NCBI GenBank assembly: GCA_028826165.1
Contig: JAPDFW010000088.1
Span: 124,001-188,000, forward strand
DNA length: 64,000 nucleotides
Source: Anaeramoeba ignava
Taxonomy: Eukaryota; Metamonada; Anaeramoebidae
Reading direction: 5' to 3'
Position 1 is the stretch's first letter. Every line of letters starts with the position of its first letter. Shown here piece after piece: positions 34,251 to 46,300 of the stretch. The notes under the pieces are model-generated. The model was not told the origin of the DNA. It searched no databases and was given only the letters and a program-made list of their open reading frames with translations. A program made the position numbers and the translations under genes.

Positions 34251-37200
34251 ATGTCAATTGATCCTGAATTAGAACTTCAAGCAATGAAGATTCAGTTTCT
34301 TTCACATTCATTAGCAAAAAAAATACAAAGTGAAAAAGGAGGAAATTTATCATTTAAACAAATTCTTTTAGAATGGGTTAATTTTGAATTAGAAAACGCA
34401 CAAAGCATGACTTTAATCCAAGATTTTTCTGAGGATATCCGAGTATTTATTATTTTAAATAAGATATTTTTGAAAAAAAATTTTTTTGATTTATTATTCT
34501 TTATTTAAAAAATTTTAATTATTTTTTTTTTGTTTTTTAATTAAATTTTTTTAATTAAATTTTTTTAATTAAATTTCATTAAAAGAGTTGCTCTGTATTA
34601 ACGGATTTGTTGACTTTTTTTATGCCTGATGTTGATTTTATGGATGTTTTTATACAATTTGATGATATTGATCGTGCATCAACTTTAATGAATATTTTGA
34701 AAACTACAAGTTATAATCGAACAATTCCTGATCCAAATGATATTGCAAATGTATTTTTTAATTAAAATCAAAATCAAAATTCATTTTATAATTTAAATTA
34801 AAATTAAAATTAAAATTAAAATTCATTTTATAATTTAAATTATAATTAAAATTCATTTTATAATTAAAATTCATTTTATAATTAAAATCAAAATTCATTT
34901 TATAATTAAAATTAAAATTAAAATTAATTCATTTTATAATTTAAATTATAATTAAAATTCATTTTATAATTAAAAATCATTTTATAATTAAAATTAAAAT
35001 TCATTTTATAATTTAAATTAAAATTAAAATTAAAATTAAAATTTAAATTCATTTTATAATTAAAATTAAAATTCATTTTATAATTAAAATTAAAAATTAA
35101 AATTAAAATTTAAATTCATTTTATAATTAAAATTATAATTAAAATTCATTTTATAATTAAAATTAAAATTCATTTTATAATTAAAATTCATTTTATAATT
35201 AAAAATCATTTTATAATTAAAATTAAAATTCATTTTATAATTAAAATTAAAATTCATTTTATAATTAAAATTAAAATTAAAATTAATTTTATAATTAAAA
35301 TCAAAATTCATTTTATAATTAAAATTAAAATTAAAATTAAAATTAAAATTCATTTTATAATTAAAATTCATTTTATAATTAAAATTAAAATTTAAAATTC
35401 ATTTTATAATTAAAAATCATTTTATAATTAAAATTAAAATTCATTTTATAATTTAAATTAAAATTAAAATTAAAATTAAAATTTAAATTCATTTTATAAT
35501 TAAAATTAAAATTAAAATTCATTTTATAATTAAAATTCATTTTATAATTAAAATTAAAAATTAAAATTCATTTTATAATTAAAATTCATTTTATAATTAA
35601 AATTAAAATTAAAATTCATTTTATAATTAAAATTAAAATTAAAATTCATTTTATAATTAAAATTCATTTTAAAAATAAAATTAAAATTGATTTCATAATT
35701 AAAATTTAAAATTAAATTTCAATAGGGAAATGAAAATCAAATTTTAAGATTCTTTCTTAATTTATTTTTATGGAGAAATCCACCAACAATATCTTTTGAT
35801 GAAGCACTTTCTGCAGCGAAATCAGAACAACAAGAGAACTCAAAAGAATTAGAAAGACAAAAACAAGAAGAATTAGAAAGACAACAAGAATTAGAAAGAC
35901 AACAAGAATTAGAAAGACAAAGAGAAATTGAAAAACAACAAGAATTAGAAAGACAAAAACAAGAAGAACTAGAAAGACAAAAAAGAGAAGAATTAGAAAG
36001 ACAAAAAAGAGAAGAATTAAAAAGAATAAGAGAATTAGAAAGACAAAAAGAATTAGAAAGACAACAAGAATTAGAAAGACAACAAGAATTAGAAAGACAA
36101 CAAGAATTAGAAAGACAACAAGAATTAGAAAAACAACAACAAGAATTAGAAACACAAAAAGAATTAGAAAGACAAAAAATTTTAGAAAAAATAAAAAATC
36201 GAGAAAAAGAAAAAGAATTAGAAAGACAAAAAGAATTAGAAACACAAAAAGAATTAGAAACACAAAAAGAATTAGAAAGACAAAAAATTTTAGAAAAAAT
36301 AAAAAATCGAGAAAAAGAAAAAGAATTAGAAAAACAAAGAGAGTTAGAAAGACAACAAGAATTGGAAAGACAACAACAAGAATTGGAAAAACAAAATGAA
36401 TTGGAAAAACAAAATGAATTGGAAAAACAAAAAGAAAGACAAAAAATTTTGGATCGAATCAAAAATTTAGAAAAACAAAGAGAATTAGATCGAATAAAAG
36501 AATTGGAAAAAGAAAAAGAATTGGAAAAAGAAAAAGAATTGGAAAGACAAAGACAAGAAGAATTGGAAAGACAGCAACAAGAAGCATTAGAAAGACAACA
36601 AGAATTAGAAAGACAAAGAGAAATTGAAAAACAAAAAATTCTTGAAAAACAACAAGAACTTGAAAAACAAAGAATTTTAGAAAGACAAAAAGAATTAGAA
36701 AGACAAAAAGAATTGGAAAGACAAAAAGAGTTAGAAAAACAACAACAAGAATTAGAAAGACAACAACAAGAATTAGAAAGACAACAACAAGAATTGGAAA
36801 ATCAACAAGAATTGGAAAATCAACAAGAATTGGAAAATCAAAATCAAAATCAAACTGAAACAGAAACAGAAAAAGAAAAAGAAAAACTAAAAATTCTCCA
36901 AAAATTAAAAAAAATTCGTGAACTAAAAGAATCCCAAAATATTCAAAAAGAAGATACAAACACCGAACTTAGCGAACAAGAAAAAATCCAACAAAAAATC
37001 AACGAAATAAAAAACCGATCACATTTAGATTTATCACCACGACTTTCACCAGATTTATCGCCAAGATATACAAAAGACAAATCTTCTCGATATTTCACAT
37101 TGCGACCTGAAGATCTTCAAGGACAAACAACTCAACGGCAATTCGGGACTTTAGGATCACCACGAAAAGCACCAACAAGTATTGAGGAAATCATTGCCAA

Positions 37201-38877
37201 GACAAAGCAAAGAGGACAACAAGGAAAAAAACAAAAAAACGTTAACGATATTATTCAAAAAATACAAGAAAGATCACATAGTGATACAAAAATGTCAACC
37301 GATAATAATGATAAAGAAGAAAATCAAAATGAAGAAATTAAAAATGAAGAAATTAAAAATGAAGAAATTAAAAAAGAAGAAATAAAAAAGAAGAAATTAA
37401 AGAAGAAGAAATAAAAGAAGAAATTAAAAAAGAAGAAATTAAAAATGAAGAAATTAAAAAAGAAGAAAATAAAGAGAACCCCCAAATAATTGAATCCCCC
37501 CCAAAACAAGAAGAAAAAAATAACCAAGAACCACAAGAAGATGATGAGAAAAAAGAAAAGCAAAAAGTTGTTGAACAACCATCAGTCGAGCTTAATGAAG
37601 AACAAAAAAATTCAGTTCGCAAACAATTTCGGGATCAGCTCTTGATTGTTCTCGAACAAATTGATGCAGATGTGGAAAAGGAACGGAAAAACGGGGAAGG
37701 ATTAAAAATGATTGTGAAACTTTACAAAAAAAACACTGAACAAAAAGCGCAAGGAATGAAACTAATTGAAGAATGCGAGACAAAAATAACGGAATTATTG
37801 ATTTTCCGGCGATTAATTCTTCGGGATCTTGTAAGACTAGACAAGACAAACGAACCAAAGGACACACACCCATCGAAGATCGGGGTTTTATTAGCGGATT
37901 ATTCATGGGTAGAAAAGGGGAATGTGCAAGAACTGGAAGCAGGAGATGTAATTTATGTGACTGGGACAAAGCGCAAGAATTTCCACGGAACAATCAATCA
38001 AATCACTTGCTCTGTGCCATCGCGTGTTGTCGAGGTTGTGTTTCCTGAAGACCGTCTTCTTGCAAGTTTTCAAATCCATAAAGACAAACAACCCGAACCA
38101 AAACTTGTCAAAAATATCAACTGGAAATACGTCACACCTTTCGAACTCGATTGTGAAGAAGTTGCTCGGCAAATCACACTTGTGGAACATGATATTTTCT
38201 CACGGATATATTTCTCGGAATTTCTCAAACAAAGTTGGAACAAATCACGATATTTTTTTCTTGCAGAAAATTTACGTTCGTTGATCTCACGATTTAACGA
38301 CTTTTCATTTTATGTTGCCACAATGATTATTCAACCCGAAAAAATTGCCGATCGTGTCCGCGCTTACTCGTTCTTTGTCCAACTTGGATGCCATTTCCGC
38401 GATCTCCGCAATTACAACAGTTTGATGGCTTTACTTTCGGGCATGTCCAACAATGCGGTTCATCGACTTGAATTTACTCGCGAAGAAGTTCCAACTTCAT
38501 TCCAAACAAAATTTGAAGAACTCGATCAATTGATGGAAAGTGAGAACGGTTATCATAATTATCGCGTTGCTTTGAAATACGCTCGCGAACACAAACTGTC
38601 TGCGATCCCCTTTCTCGGTGTTCATCTAACCGACATCACTTTTCTTGATGATTCTGAAGACGATATGAAAGATGGTGATTATAATGAAGGAAAAATCCAA
38701 AAAATGAAAAATTTAATTGATGATGTCATCCACTTTCAATATCGCACTTATAATCTTTTCCCAGTTTCTAGTATGCGTGACTTTTTCGCCCGTTTTAATT
38801 TTCTTGATGATGACCATCTTTATGAACTTTCTCTTAAAAGAGAACCACGTGGTGCTGACCCAAATGATCTTGATTAA
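34251..38877 (+). CDS. Calponin-homology / coiled-coil / SH3 / RasGEF protein
   Basis: Exons 34251-34442, 34586-34750, 35726-38877, all phase 0. Exons 1-2 and the start of exon 3 form a CH domain (FKQILLEWVNFEL, SCSVLTDLLTFFMPD, DPNDIANGNENQILRFFLNLF), probably for actin or microtubule contact. A ~500-residue Glu/Arg/Gln/Leu coiled coil follows (ELERQ units), then a Ser/Pro-rich stretch (LSPRLSPDLSPRY). An SH3-like segment is at nt ~37880-38040 (GVLLADYSWVEKG, LEAGDVIYV). The CDC25-type RasGEF domain is at nt ~38100-38860 (TPFELDCEEVARQITLVEHD, LRDLRNYNSLMALLSGMSNN, PFLGVHLTDITFLDD). It should load GTP on a Ras-family GTPase. One A is missing in the run at ~37383-37389: the frame shifts by -1 and the total length is 1,169 codons plus 2. 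The SH3 call is tentative. Confidence 0.85.
34762..35720 (+). repeat. Intron 2 of the CH-RasGEF gene, AATTCATTTTATAATTAAA repeat
   Basis: Intron 34751-35725 (gtattt...aatag) consists of AATTCATTTTATAATTAAA with runs of AAAATT between. Confidence 0.9.
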
Positions 38878-39072
38878 TTTTTGCTTTAAAATAAAAAAAA
38901 AATTTTTTACTTTTTCTTTTCTTTTCTTTTTTAACAATTTCTTGTTTTGATGCTTACTTTCTTTATTGTCTTTTTTCTTCAATTCTTTTTTACTTGATTT
39001 TTTTCCTTTTTTTCTTTTTTTTTAATTTCATTTTTTCATTTTTTCATTTTTTTCTTTTTTAATTTCAATTTC

Positions 39073-39819
39073 ATGCAACAATTCCAATTAAATTGTCAAT
39101 GTCAGACTAAGAACAGAAAAAGAAAAAATTTAATTTCAAATTTTGAAGAAGATCAAAATATTTTTGAAAATAAACGAACAAATACAAATGAAAATGACAA
39201 TGACAATTTATTTGAAATTGAAAATTTAAATTTATATGAAAATCAAAATCAAAATGAAAATGAATTTCAAAATCAAAACAACAATCAATTTCAAAATCAA
39301 AACAACAATCAATTTCAAAATGAAAATCAATTTCAAAATCAAAACAACAATCAAAATGAAAATGAAAATGAAAATCAATTTCAAAATCAAAATCAATTTC
39401 AAAATCAAAATCAAAATCAATTTCAAAATCAAAATCAATTTCAATTTCAAAATCAAAATCAAAATCAATTTCAAAATCAAAATCAAAATCAAAATCAAAA
39501 TCAAAACAACAATCAAAATCAAAATCAAAATCAATTTCAAAATCAAAATCAATTTCAAAATCAAAATCAAAATCAAAATCAAAATCAAAATCAAAATCAA
39601 AATCAATTTCAAAATCAAAATCAATTTCAAAATCAAAACAAAAATAAAAATCAATTTGAAAATCGAAAAGGAAATAATTCTAATAACCAGTTTTTTTTTG
39701 AGAAAGGTTTTATGCTTGGTTCTTATGATTCTTCATTTGAAGAAAAAGATAATATTGTTTATAATGAAGAAAATAAATTCCTTAATCAATTATTTCTTGA
39801 AAGAAAAAATCGATTTTAA
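39073..39819 (+). CDS. Asn/Gln/Phe-rich low-complexity protein
   Basis: 248 codons starting MQQFQLNCQCQTKNRKRKNL, with two Cys and a basic patch near the start. Residues ~55-195 are NQ and FQNQ repeats from AATCAA and TTTCAA hexamers. A short ordinary C-terminus follows (FFFEKGFMLGSYDSSFEEKD, NKFLNQLFLERKNRF). T-rich CAT blocks lie upstream (39025-39060), as before other genes, which supports a real start. No frame shift is seen in its tract. No family was recognised; the composition is prion-like. Confidence 0.65.
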   Translation: MQQFQLNCQCQTKNRKRKNLISNFEEDQNIFENKRTNTNENDNDNLFEIENLNLYENQNQNENEFQNQNNNQFQNQNNNQFQNENQFQNQNNNQNENENENQFQNQNQFQNQNQNQFQNQNQFQFQNQNQNQFQNQNQNQNQNQNNNQNQNQNQFQNQNQFQNQNQNQNQNQNQNQNQFQNQNQFQNQNKNKNQFENRKGNNSNNQFFFEKGFMLGSYDSSFEEKDNIVYNEENKFLNQLFLERKNRF

Positions 39820-40026
39820 CTTGAATGTTAATTTATTTATAATTATAATTAAATTGTTATTGTTTTTATTGCTATCAATATAATTATAATTATTTAAAAA
39901 AGAAAAAAAAAAAAATTTTATATTAAAAATTATTAAAAAAAAATTTTTTTTTCATTTTTTATTTTTTTCATTTTTTTATTTTATATAAAAAAAAAAATTT
40001 ATTTATTTAAAATTTTATTTGAAATT

Positions 40027-40122
40027 GTTTTGTGAGATGACGAGAAAAACATTAAACCAGTTATCCCTTACTGAAGGTACCATGACTGATTTACATTGAT
40101 TACCAGTTTCTGATCACAAAAC
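40027..40122 (+). ncRNA. Box C/D snoRNA predicted to target LSU rRNA peptidyl-transferase loop
   Basis: A 9-bp perfect terminal stem (GTTTTGTGA 40027-40035 with TCACAAAAC 40114-40122) encloses a C-box-like GATGACGA (40036-40043; one change from RUGAUGA), an internal CTGA (D', 40071-40074), a C'-like TGACTGA (40083-40089) and a terminal CTGA (D, 40110-40113). The 12 nt before D' (CCAGTTATCCCT, 40057-40068) are complementary to AGGGATAACTGG, a universally conserved stretch of large-subunit rRNA domain V near E. coli 2444-2455. By the D+5 rule, C40066 would direct 2'-O-methylation of the second G of AGGGAU. The guide before D was not assigned. It sits alone between two genes. Confidence 0.82.
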
Positions 40123-40139
40123 TTCAATTTCAAAAATGT

Positions 40140-40360
40140 TTTTTTATTTCAATTTCAATTTGTTTCAATTTATTTCAATTTATTTTAATTTCAATTTATT
40201 TTAATTTCAATTTCAATTTTAATTTTAATTTCAATTTATTTCAATTTGTTTCAATTTCAATTTATTTCAATTTTAATTTATTTCAATTTATTTCAATTTA
40301 TTTCAATTTCAATTTATTTAAATTTATTTCAATTTATTTTAATTTCAATTTCAAAAATGT
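40140..40360. repeat. TTTCAATTTATTTCAATTT repeat
   Basis: Short simple repeat between the snoRNA and the next gene, built from TTTCAA and TTTATT words. No coding content. Confidence 0.8.
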
Positions 40361-40426
40361 TTTTTTTGTTTTTGTTGTTTTTGTTTTTGTTTTTTTGTTT
40401 TTTTGTTTTTCATTTTTTCAAATCAA

Positions 40427-41929
40427 ATGATTTCTCAAAGTTTACAAAATTTAAATTTAAACAAACAAATTAATTCAGAATTAATTGATCAAGAATCTTT
40501 TTCTATTAAATCTCAATCTAATTCTTCTAATTCTTTAAATAAACAAAATGAATTTGAAAATGAATTTGAAAATGATTTTAATCAAAAAAAAGAATTTTCC
40601 CAAATTTCTCAATCTTCTTCAATTAAAACAATAGAATTTCAAGAAAAAACTCAAAAAAGAAGAGAAAGTAAAATTTAAATTTAAATTTAAAATTAGATTT
40701 TAATTTTGATTTTAATTTTTTTGTTATTTTTAATCAAAACAAAAATAAAACAGTTATTTTACAAGCTTTTAATAATTTACAAAAAAAAATGGAAGAACTT
40801 AAAAATAATCGAGATTTTCTTCAATCAAAATTTCTTAATTTTAATCAACAAAAAGAATCACAAAATGAACAAATAAATCAAATTATTTCCCAAAAAATGA
40901 AACTTTTTTCAAATCAATTTCATTCTTTAATGAATAAAATTGAAGAAATGAAGAATTATTCTCAAAAAGAAAAATCAAATCCAAAAAGAATTCAAATTAT
41001 TCAATCAAAACTTGAAAAAATTCTAAATTTTTTCAAAATAGAAGAAAATGAAAATAACCAAATATTTAAAAATATTGAAAATTTAAAACAAATTAGTGTT
41101 CAAATCCAACAATTTCAAAAATCATGGAAAAATTTTAAACAAAAGGAACAAGATGAAAAAAACTATCAAATTAATAAAATTAAATCATTAGAAAGAAAGA
41201 ATCAAATTTTAAAAGAGGAAATGAATTTTTGTTCTAAATTAGCTGATCAATTTGCAAATCAAATTGAAAATCAAAATCAAAATCAAAATCAAAATCAAAA
41301 TAAAAATCAAAATCAAAATCAAAATCAAAATCAAAATCAAAATCAAAATCAATATCAAAATCAAAATCAAAATCAAAATCAAAATCAAAATCAAAATCAA
41401 AATCAAAATCAAAATAGAAAAATCAAAAAAAAATCAAAATTAAAAATCAAAAAAAATCAAAATCAAAATCAAAAATCAAAAATCAATTTCAAAAATCAAA
41501 ATCAAAATCAAAAAATCAAAATCAAAATCAATCAAAAAATCAAAATTAAAAATCAAAAATCAAAAATTAAAAAGGAAAAAATCAAAATCAAAATCAAAAT
41601 CAAAATCAAAATCAAAATCAAAATCAAAATCAAAATCAAAATCAAAATCAAAATCAAAATCAAAATCAAAATCAAAATCAAAATCAAATCAAAATCAAAT
41701 TCAAAATCAAAATCAAAATCAAAACAAAAATCAAAATCAAAATCAAAATCAAATTCAAAATCAAATTCAAAGAAAAACTATTCAAACAAAAAAATCAAAA
41801 TCCTTCGTAAATAATTCCCAAAAAATTCAAAATCAAAATCAATCCATTTTTCCTTCAAAAACAATACATTTTCCAAATGATACTCAAATTTTTTATATTC
41901 CAGATCAAAGATCAGTTAGATCTTTATAA
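40427..41929 (+). CDS. Coiled-coil protein with Asn-Gln/Lys-rich tract
   Basis: Exon 1 40427-40667, intron 40668-40753 (gtaaaa...aacag), exon 2 40754-41929. Exon 1 is Ser/Asn/Gln-rich; the first ~170 residues of exon 2 are a coiled coil (MEELKNNRDFLQSKFLNFNQ, LEKILNFFKIEENENNQIF, INKIKSLERKNQILKEE). A degenerate AATCAA/AAAATC tract follows (41270-41770). The true C-terminus, ending PNDTQIFYIPDQRSVRSL and TAA at 41927-41929, is in a frame displaced by a net +1 from the coiled coil; total length is 472 codons plus one base. Several A-run variants in the tract mean the exact shift point is unclear. Possibly a cytoskeletal or centrosomal coiled-coil protein; no family recognised. Confidence 0.65.
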
Positions 41930-42011
41930 AAAGAAAAAAAGAAAATTTGAGAAAATAAATTGATCTTTTTCAAGAAAGAAAAGAAAAAAAAATAAATTTT
42001 TTTTTCCTTTT

Positions 42012-43097
42012 TCAGTTTTTTAGATTAGGTTCATCATCAAGTAACAAATAATTTAATTCAGCAATTTTCTGTTGATTCCATTTCTTTTTATTCAAAGATC
42101 TCTTTTCTAAAAGTGGTTCATTTCCTTTTCGGGATTTTTTCACAGTTGAAAGATCAACATGAAAACCAATAGCTAAAGCAAATGCAGGAATAACATCAAA
42201 AATCAACGACCAAATAAAGAAGAAAATAAAGAATCTGTGAGAAGATTTTGACAAGTAATTAAAAAAACCGCGTTTTTTATAAGTAACAAGATCAAAAATA
42301 CAACGAACAAAAAAAAGAACAAAAAAGAACACAATCAAACCAAATAATATTCTCATTCGTCTTTTTTGGAAAGGTTTTAACGACATAAACGAAAGTGTTC
42401 GATAGAATTTAACACCAATTGCTCCAGTTAATATTGATAATACTAAAAGTTCAATTCCATAAAAAATCATGTGAGAAGAAGTTGAATTTTCTTGATCAGA
42501 TAAAGCAGCAGCCACAAAAGCCATTGAGAAAGAAATCAGCCCTAAAATTATAAATAATGGATTAAGAATTTTTCTATAGAAAGTATTTGTTCCTGATGCG
42601 TAATAAGAAGCTGAAACTAAAAACCAATTTAAAAGAAGAAATCTACAATGTAATTTTTTTAGAAAAATTTTTTTTTCTTTTTAGTCCATTAATTTTGCTA
42701 TTTTTTTTTAAATTATTATTTACGTGTAGAATTGTAAGAAAGAAGGAAAAGAGAAAACAAAGAAAAATCTAATTTTTTCATTGTCTAAATGAAGACCAGA
42801 AAAATTCATAATTGTTCGAAGAATCAAAAACAAAATTGAAAATAAAAGGATAAAAGCTCGAAAAAGAACAGGAGGTTTCATTGGAGAACACCAACTAAAA
42901 ATTTTAATTTCAATTTAAATTCAATTCAAATTCAATTTCTCTTTCCGATTTAATTTTTACTTATTAATTTTCAAGTTTCGGAAAAATTCATAAATTGTAA
43001 AAATTAATACAACAAAAAAACAAAAAGAAAGTATATATAAAAAGGGACTGTTTGTTGTTAAAGCAGAAAAATGTTCACTAACGTTATCATCTGACAT
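42012..43097 (-). CDS. Seven-transmembrane protein, THH1/TOM1-like (tentative)
   Basis: Three exons on the minus strand: 43097-42961, 42894-42724, 42642-42012, phases matching, 312 aa. Seven hydrophobic segments follow in order: SPFLYILSFCFFVVLIFTIY; PPVLFRAFILLFSILFLIL; RFFFVFSFPSFLQFY running into LLNWFLVSASYYA; PLFIILGLISFSMAFVAAA; FYGIELLVLSILTGAIGV; ILFGLIVFFFVLFFVRCIF; FFIFFFIWSLIFDVIPAFAL. A basic cytosolic tail with EPLLEKRS follows. Size, topology and the WCSPM...LFR start of helix 2 recall the THH1/TOM1/TOM3 (DUF1084) family, but I am not sure; other small 7-TM families are possible. The gene lies head-to-tail upstream of nothing obvious in function. Confidence 0.75.
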
Positions 43098-43330
43098 TTT
43101 TTTTTATATATATAATTATAAAAATAATAGGAAAATAATAGGAAAAAAAAAAATGAAAACTTGAAAACTTGAAAAAAAAAAAACTTCATTTTGAATTTAT
43201 TGATTATGGCAAATGAAAAGGTAAAAAAAAAAAAAATCCAAATTTCAAAATTGTTTTTTCAAAGAATGTTTGTTTGCATTTTATGTTGAAATCTTTTTTG
43301 CTTTCTTTATTTTTGAAATTTCTTTTTTTT

Positions 43331-46300
43331 TTAAAATTTCTCTTTTGGATTTTTTGGAGATGTTTTTTCTAAAGATTTGTTTTTTCTGTAAAAATGAATA
43401 AAAGAGGATGTTCCAAAAACCAAAAAGAAGATTATCCAAGAATTGCGAATATAAGTTGGCATATTACGAGGATATAAACCTTGTCCAAATTTAATTCCAA
43501 GAATAGTTTCAATTATAACAACCAGAAAGGAGATGTACATTTGAAAGTGGTATTTTGAGTTTCTATTTTTTATATTTAAATTTTGATTTAAATTTGATTT
43601 AATTTTGATTTAATTTTTGATTTGATTTAAAATTTGATTTAATTTTGATTTAAATTTGATTTAAATTTGATTTAAATTTGATTTAAATTTGATTTAAATT
43701 TTGATTTAAATTTGATTTAAATTTGATTTAAATTTTGATTTAAATTTGATTTAATTTTTGATTTAAATTTTGATTTAAATTTGATTTGGATTTGATTTAA
43801 ATTTTGATTTAAATTTGATTTAAATTTGATTTAAATTTGATTTGGATTTGATTTAAATTTGATTTAAATTTGATTTAAATTTGATTTAAATTTGATTTGG
43901 ATTTGATTTAAATTTGATTTAAATTTGATTTAAATTTGATTTAAATTTGATTTAAATTTGATTTAAATTTTGATTTAAATTTGATTTAAATTTGATTTAA
44001 ATTTGATTTAAATTTGATTTAAAATTTGATTTAAAGTTTGATTTAAATTTTGATTTAAATTTGATTTAAATTGATTTAAATTTGATTTAAATTTGATTTA
44101 AATTTGATTTAAATTTGATTTAAATTTGATTTAAATTTGATTTAAATTTGATTTAAATTTGATTTAAATTTGATTTAAATTTGATTTAAATTTTGATTTA
44201 AATTTGATTTAAATTTGATTTAAATTTGATTTAAATTTTGATTTTAAATTTTTTGATTTGATTTTAAATTTGATTTAAATTTGATTTGAATTTGATTTAA
44301 ATTTGATTTAAATTTGGATTTGATTTAATTTTGATTTAAATTTGATTTAATTTTGATTTTAAATTTGATTTAAATTTGATTTAATTTTTGATTTAAATTT
44401 GATTTGATTTAAATTTTGATTTAAATTTGATTTAAATTTGATTTAAATTTGATTTTTTTAAAATTTGATTTAAAATTTGATTTTAAATTTGATTTAAATT
44501 TGATTTAAATTTGATTTGATTTAATTTTGATTTAAATTTGATTTAAATTTGATTTAAATTTGATTTAAATTTTGATTTAAATTTGATTTAAATTTGATTT
44601 AAATTTTGATTTAAATTTGATTTAAATTTGATTTAAATTTGATTTAAATTTGATTTAAATTTGATTTAAATTTGATTTAATTTTTGATTTAAATTTGATT
44701 TAAATTTTGATTTGGATTTAAATTTGATTTAATTTTGATTTGAATTTGATTTAAAATTTGATTTAAATTTGATTTAATTTTGATTTAAATTTGATTTAAT
44801 TTTTGATTTAAATTTGATTTAAATTTGATTTAAATTTTGATTTAAATTTGATTTAAATTTGATTTAAATTTGATTTAATTTTTGATTTAATTTTGATTTA
44901 AATTTGATTTAAATTTGATTTAAATTTGATTTAATTTTGATTTAAATTTGATTTAAATTTGATTTAAATTTGATTTAAAATTTGATTTAAATTTGATTTA
45001 ATTTTGATTTAATTTTGATTTAATTTTGATTTAAATTTGATTTAGAATATTACGGTGTATTGATATATTCGTAAAATTCTTTGATAGTTTCAACACCAGA
45101 TAAAGCAAAAATAATCAAACTAAAAAAAGAAGAATAAAAATAAAAAAAATTAACCAAGAAATGAAGAAATCAAGAAATAAAATAATTACCGAATTGGATT
45201 TAAAGGATGTTCAGGAGGAATCCACAATGGATATTTCATAAAAAAGACATTAAGTTCAGAAATCTCAGCAAAAGAAAAAAGGAAAATTGCTGCAAAAAAT
45301 TTCTTTGGAGAATCAAACATATCCCAATGATAATTTTTCCAAGTTTGAGAAAACCAAGAAAGAGAAAGGAATCTTGGTTTTGATTTTTGTTGGTTATCCT
45401 TTTCATTCTCATTTTCAATAGTATGACCAAACCAATGGAATTTCTGATCAAAAACAAAATGAATTATTTTTGATTAATTATTTTTGATTAATTATTTTTG
45501 ATTAATTATTTGATTAATTATTTTTGATTAATTATTTGATTAATTATTTGATTAATTATTTGATTTAACAAGTTATACTTGAAGCTTAGCCTTTTTAATA
45601 ACCCACATTCCAACAAACATTGCAATTGCATTACATCCTAAAGCATCAACTATAATATGATCCCACCAGCATTCACTTAAGTTTTCAAGCAAATGTTGAA
45701 ATGTGATTTCAAGAAATTCAAAGACTATACTTATTCCCCATAACATTACAATATCTCTAAAAATGAGGGTTTTAACAAACTAACAAAATTTTATAATTAG
45801 ATTTATATTTAGATTTAGATTTAGATTTAGATTTAGATTTAGATTTATATTTATATTTATATTTATATTTATATTTATATTTATATTTAGATTTAGATTT
45901 AGATTTAGATTTAGATTTAGATTTATATTTATATTTAGATTTATATTAATATTTATATTTTATTTATATTTATATTTATATTTATATTTATATTTATATT
46001 TATATTTATATTTATATTTATATTTATATTTATATTTATATTTATATTTATATTTGGATTTATATTTTTATAATTAGATTTATATTTAGATTTATATTTA
46101 TATTAATATTTATATTTATATTTATATTTATATTTATATTTTTATAATTAGATTTATATTTAGATTTATATTTATATTTTATATTTATATTTATATTTAT
46201 AATTATATTTATATTTATATTTATAATTATATTTATATTTTATATTTATATTTATATTTTATATTTTATATTTATATTTATATTTATATTTATATTTATA

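Noticed and set aside
45236-45457. 73-codon minus-strand ORF starting MFLIRNS
   Set aside because: It overlaps PSS exon 4 in the wrong frame; the real exon reads KFHWFGHTIE from 45443.
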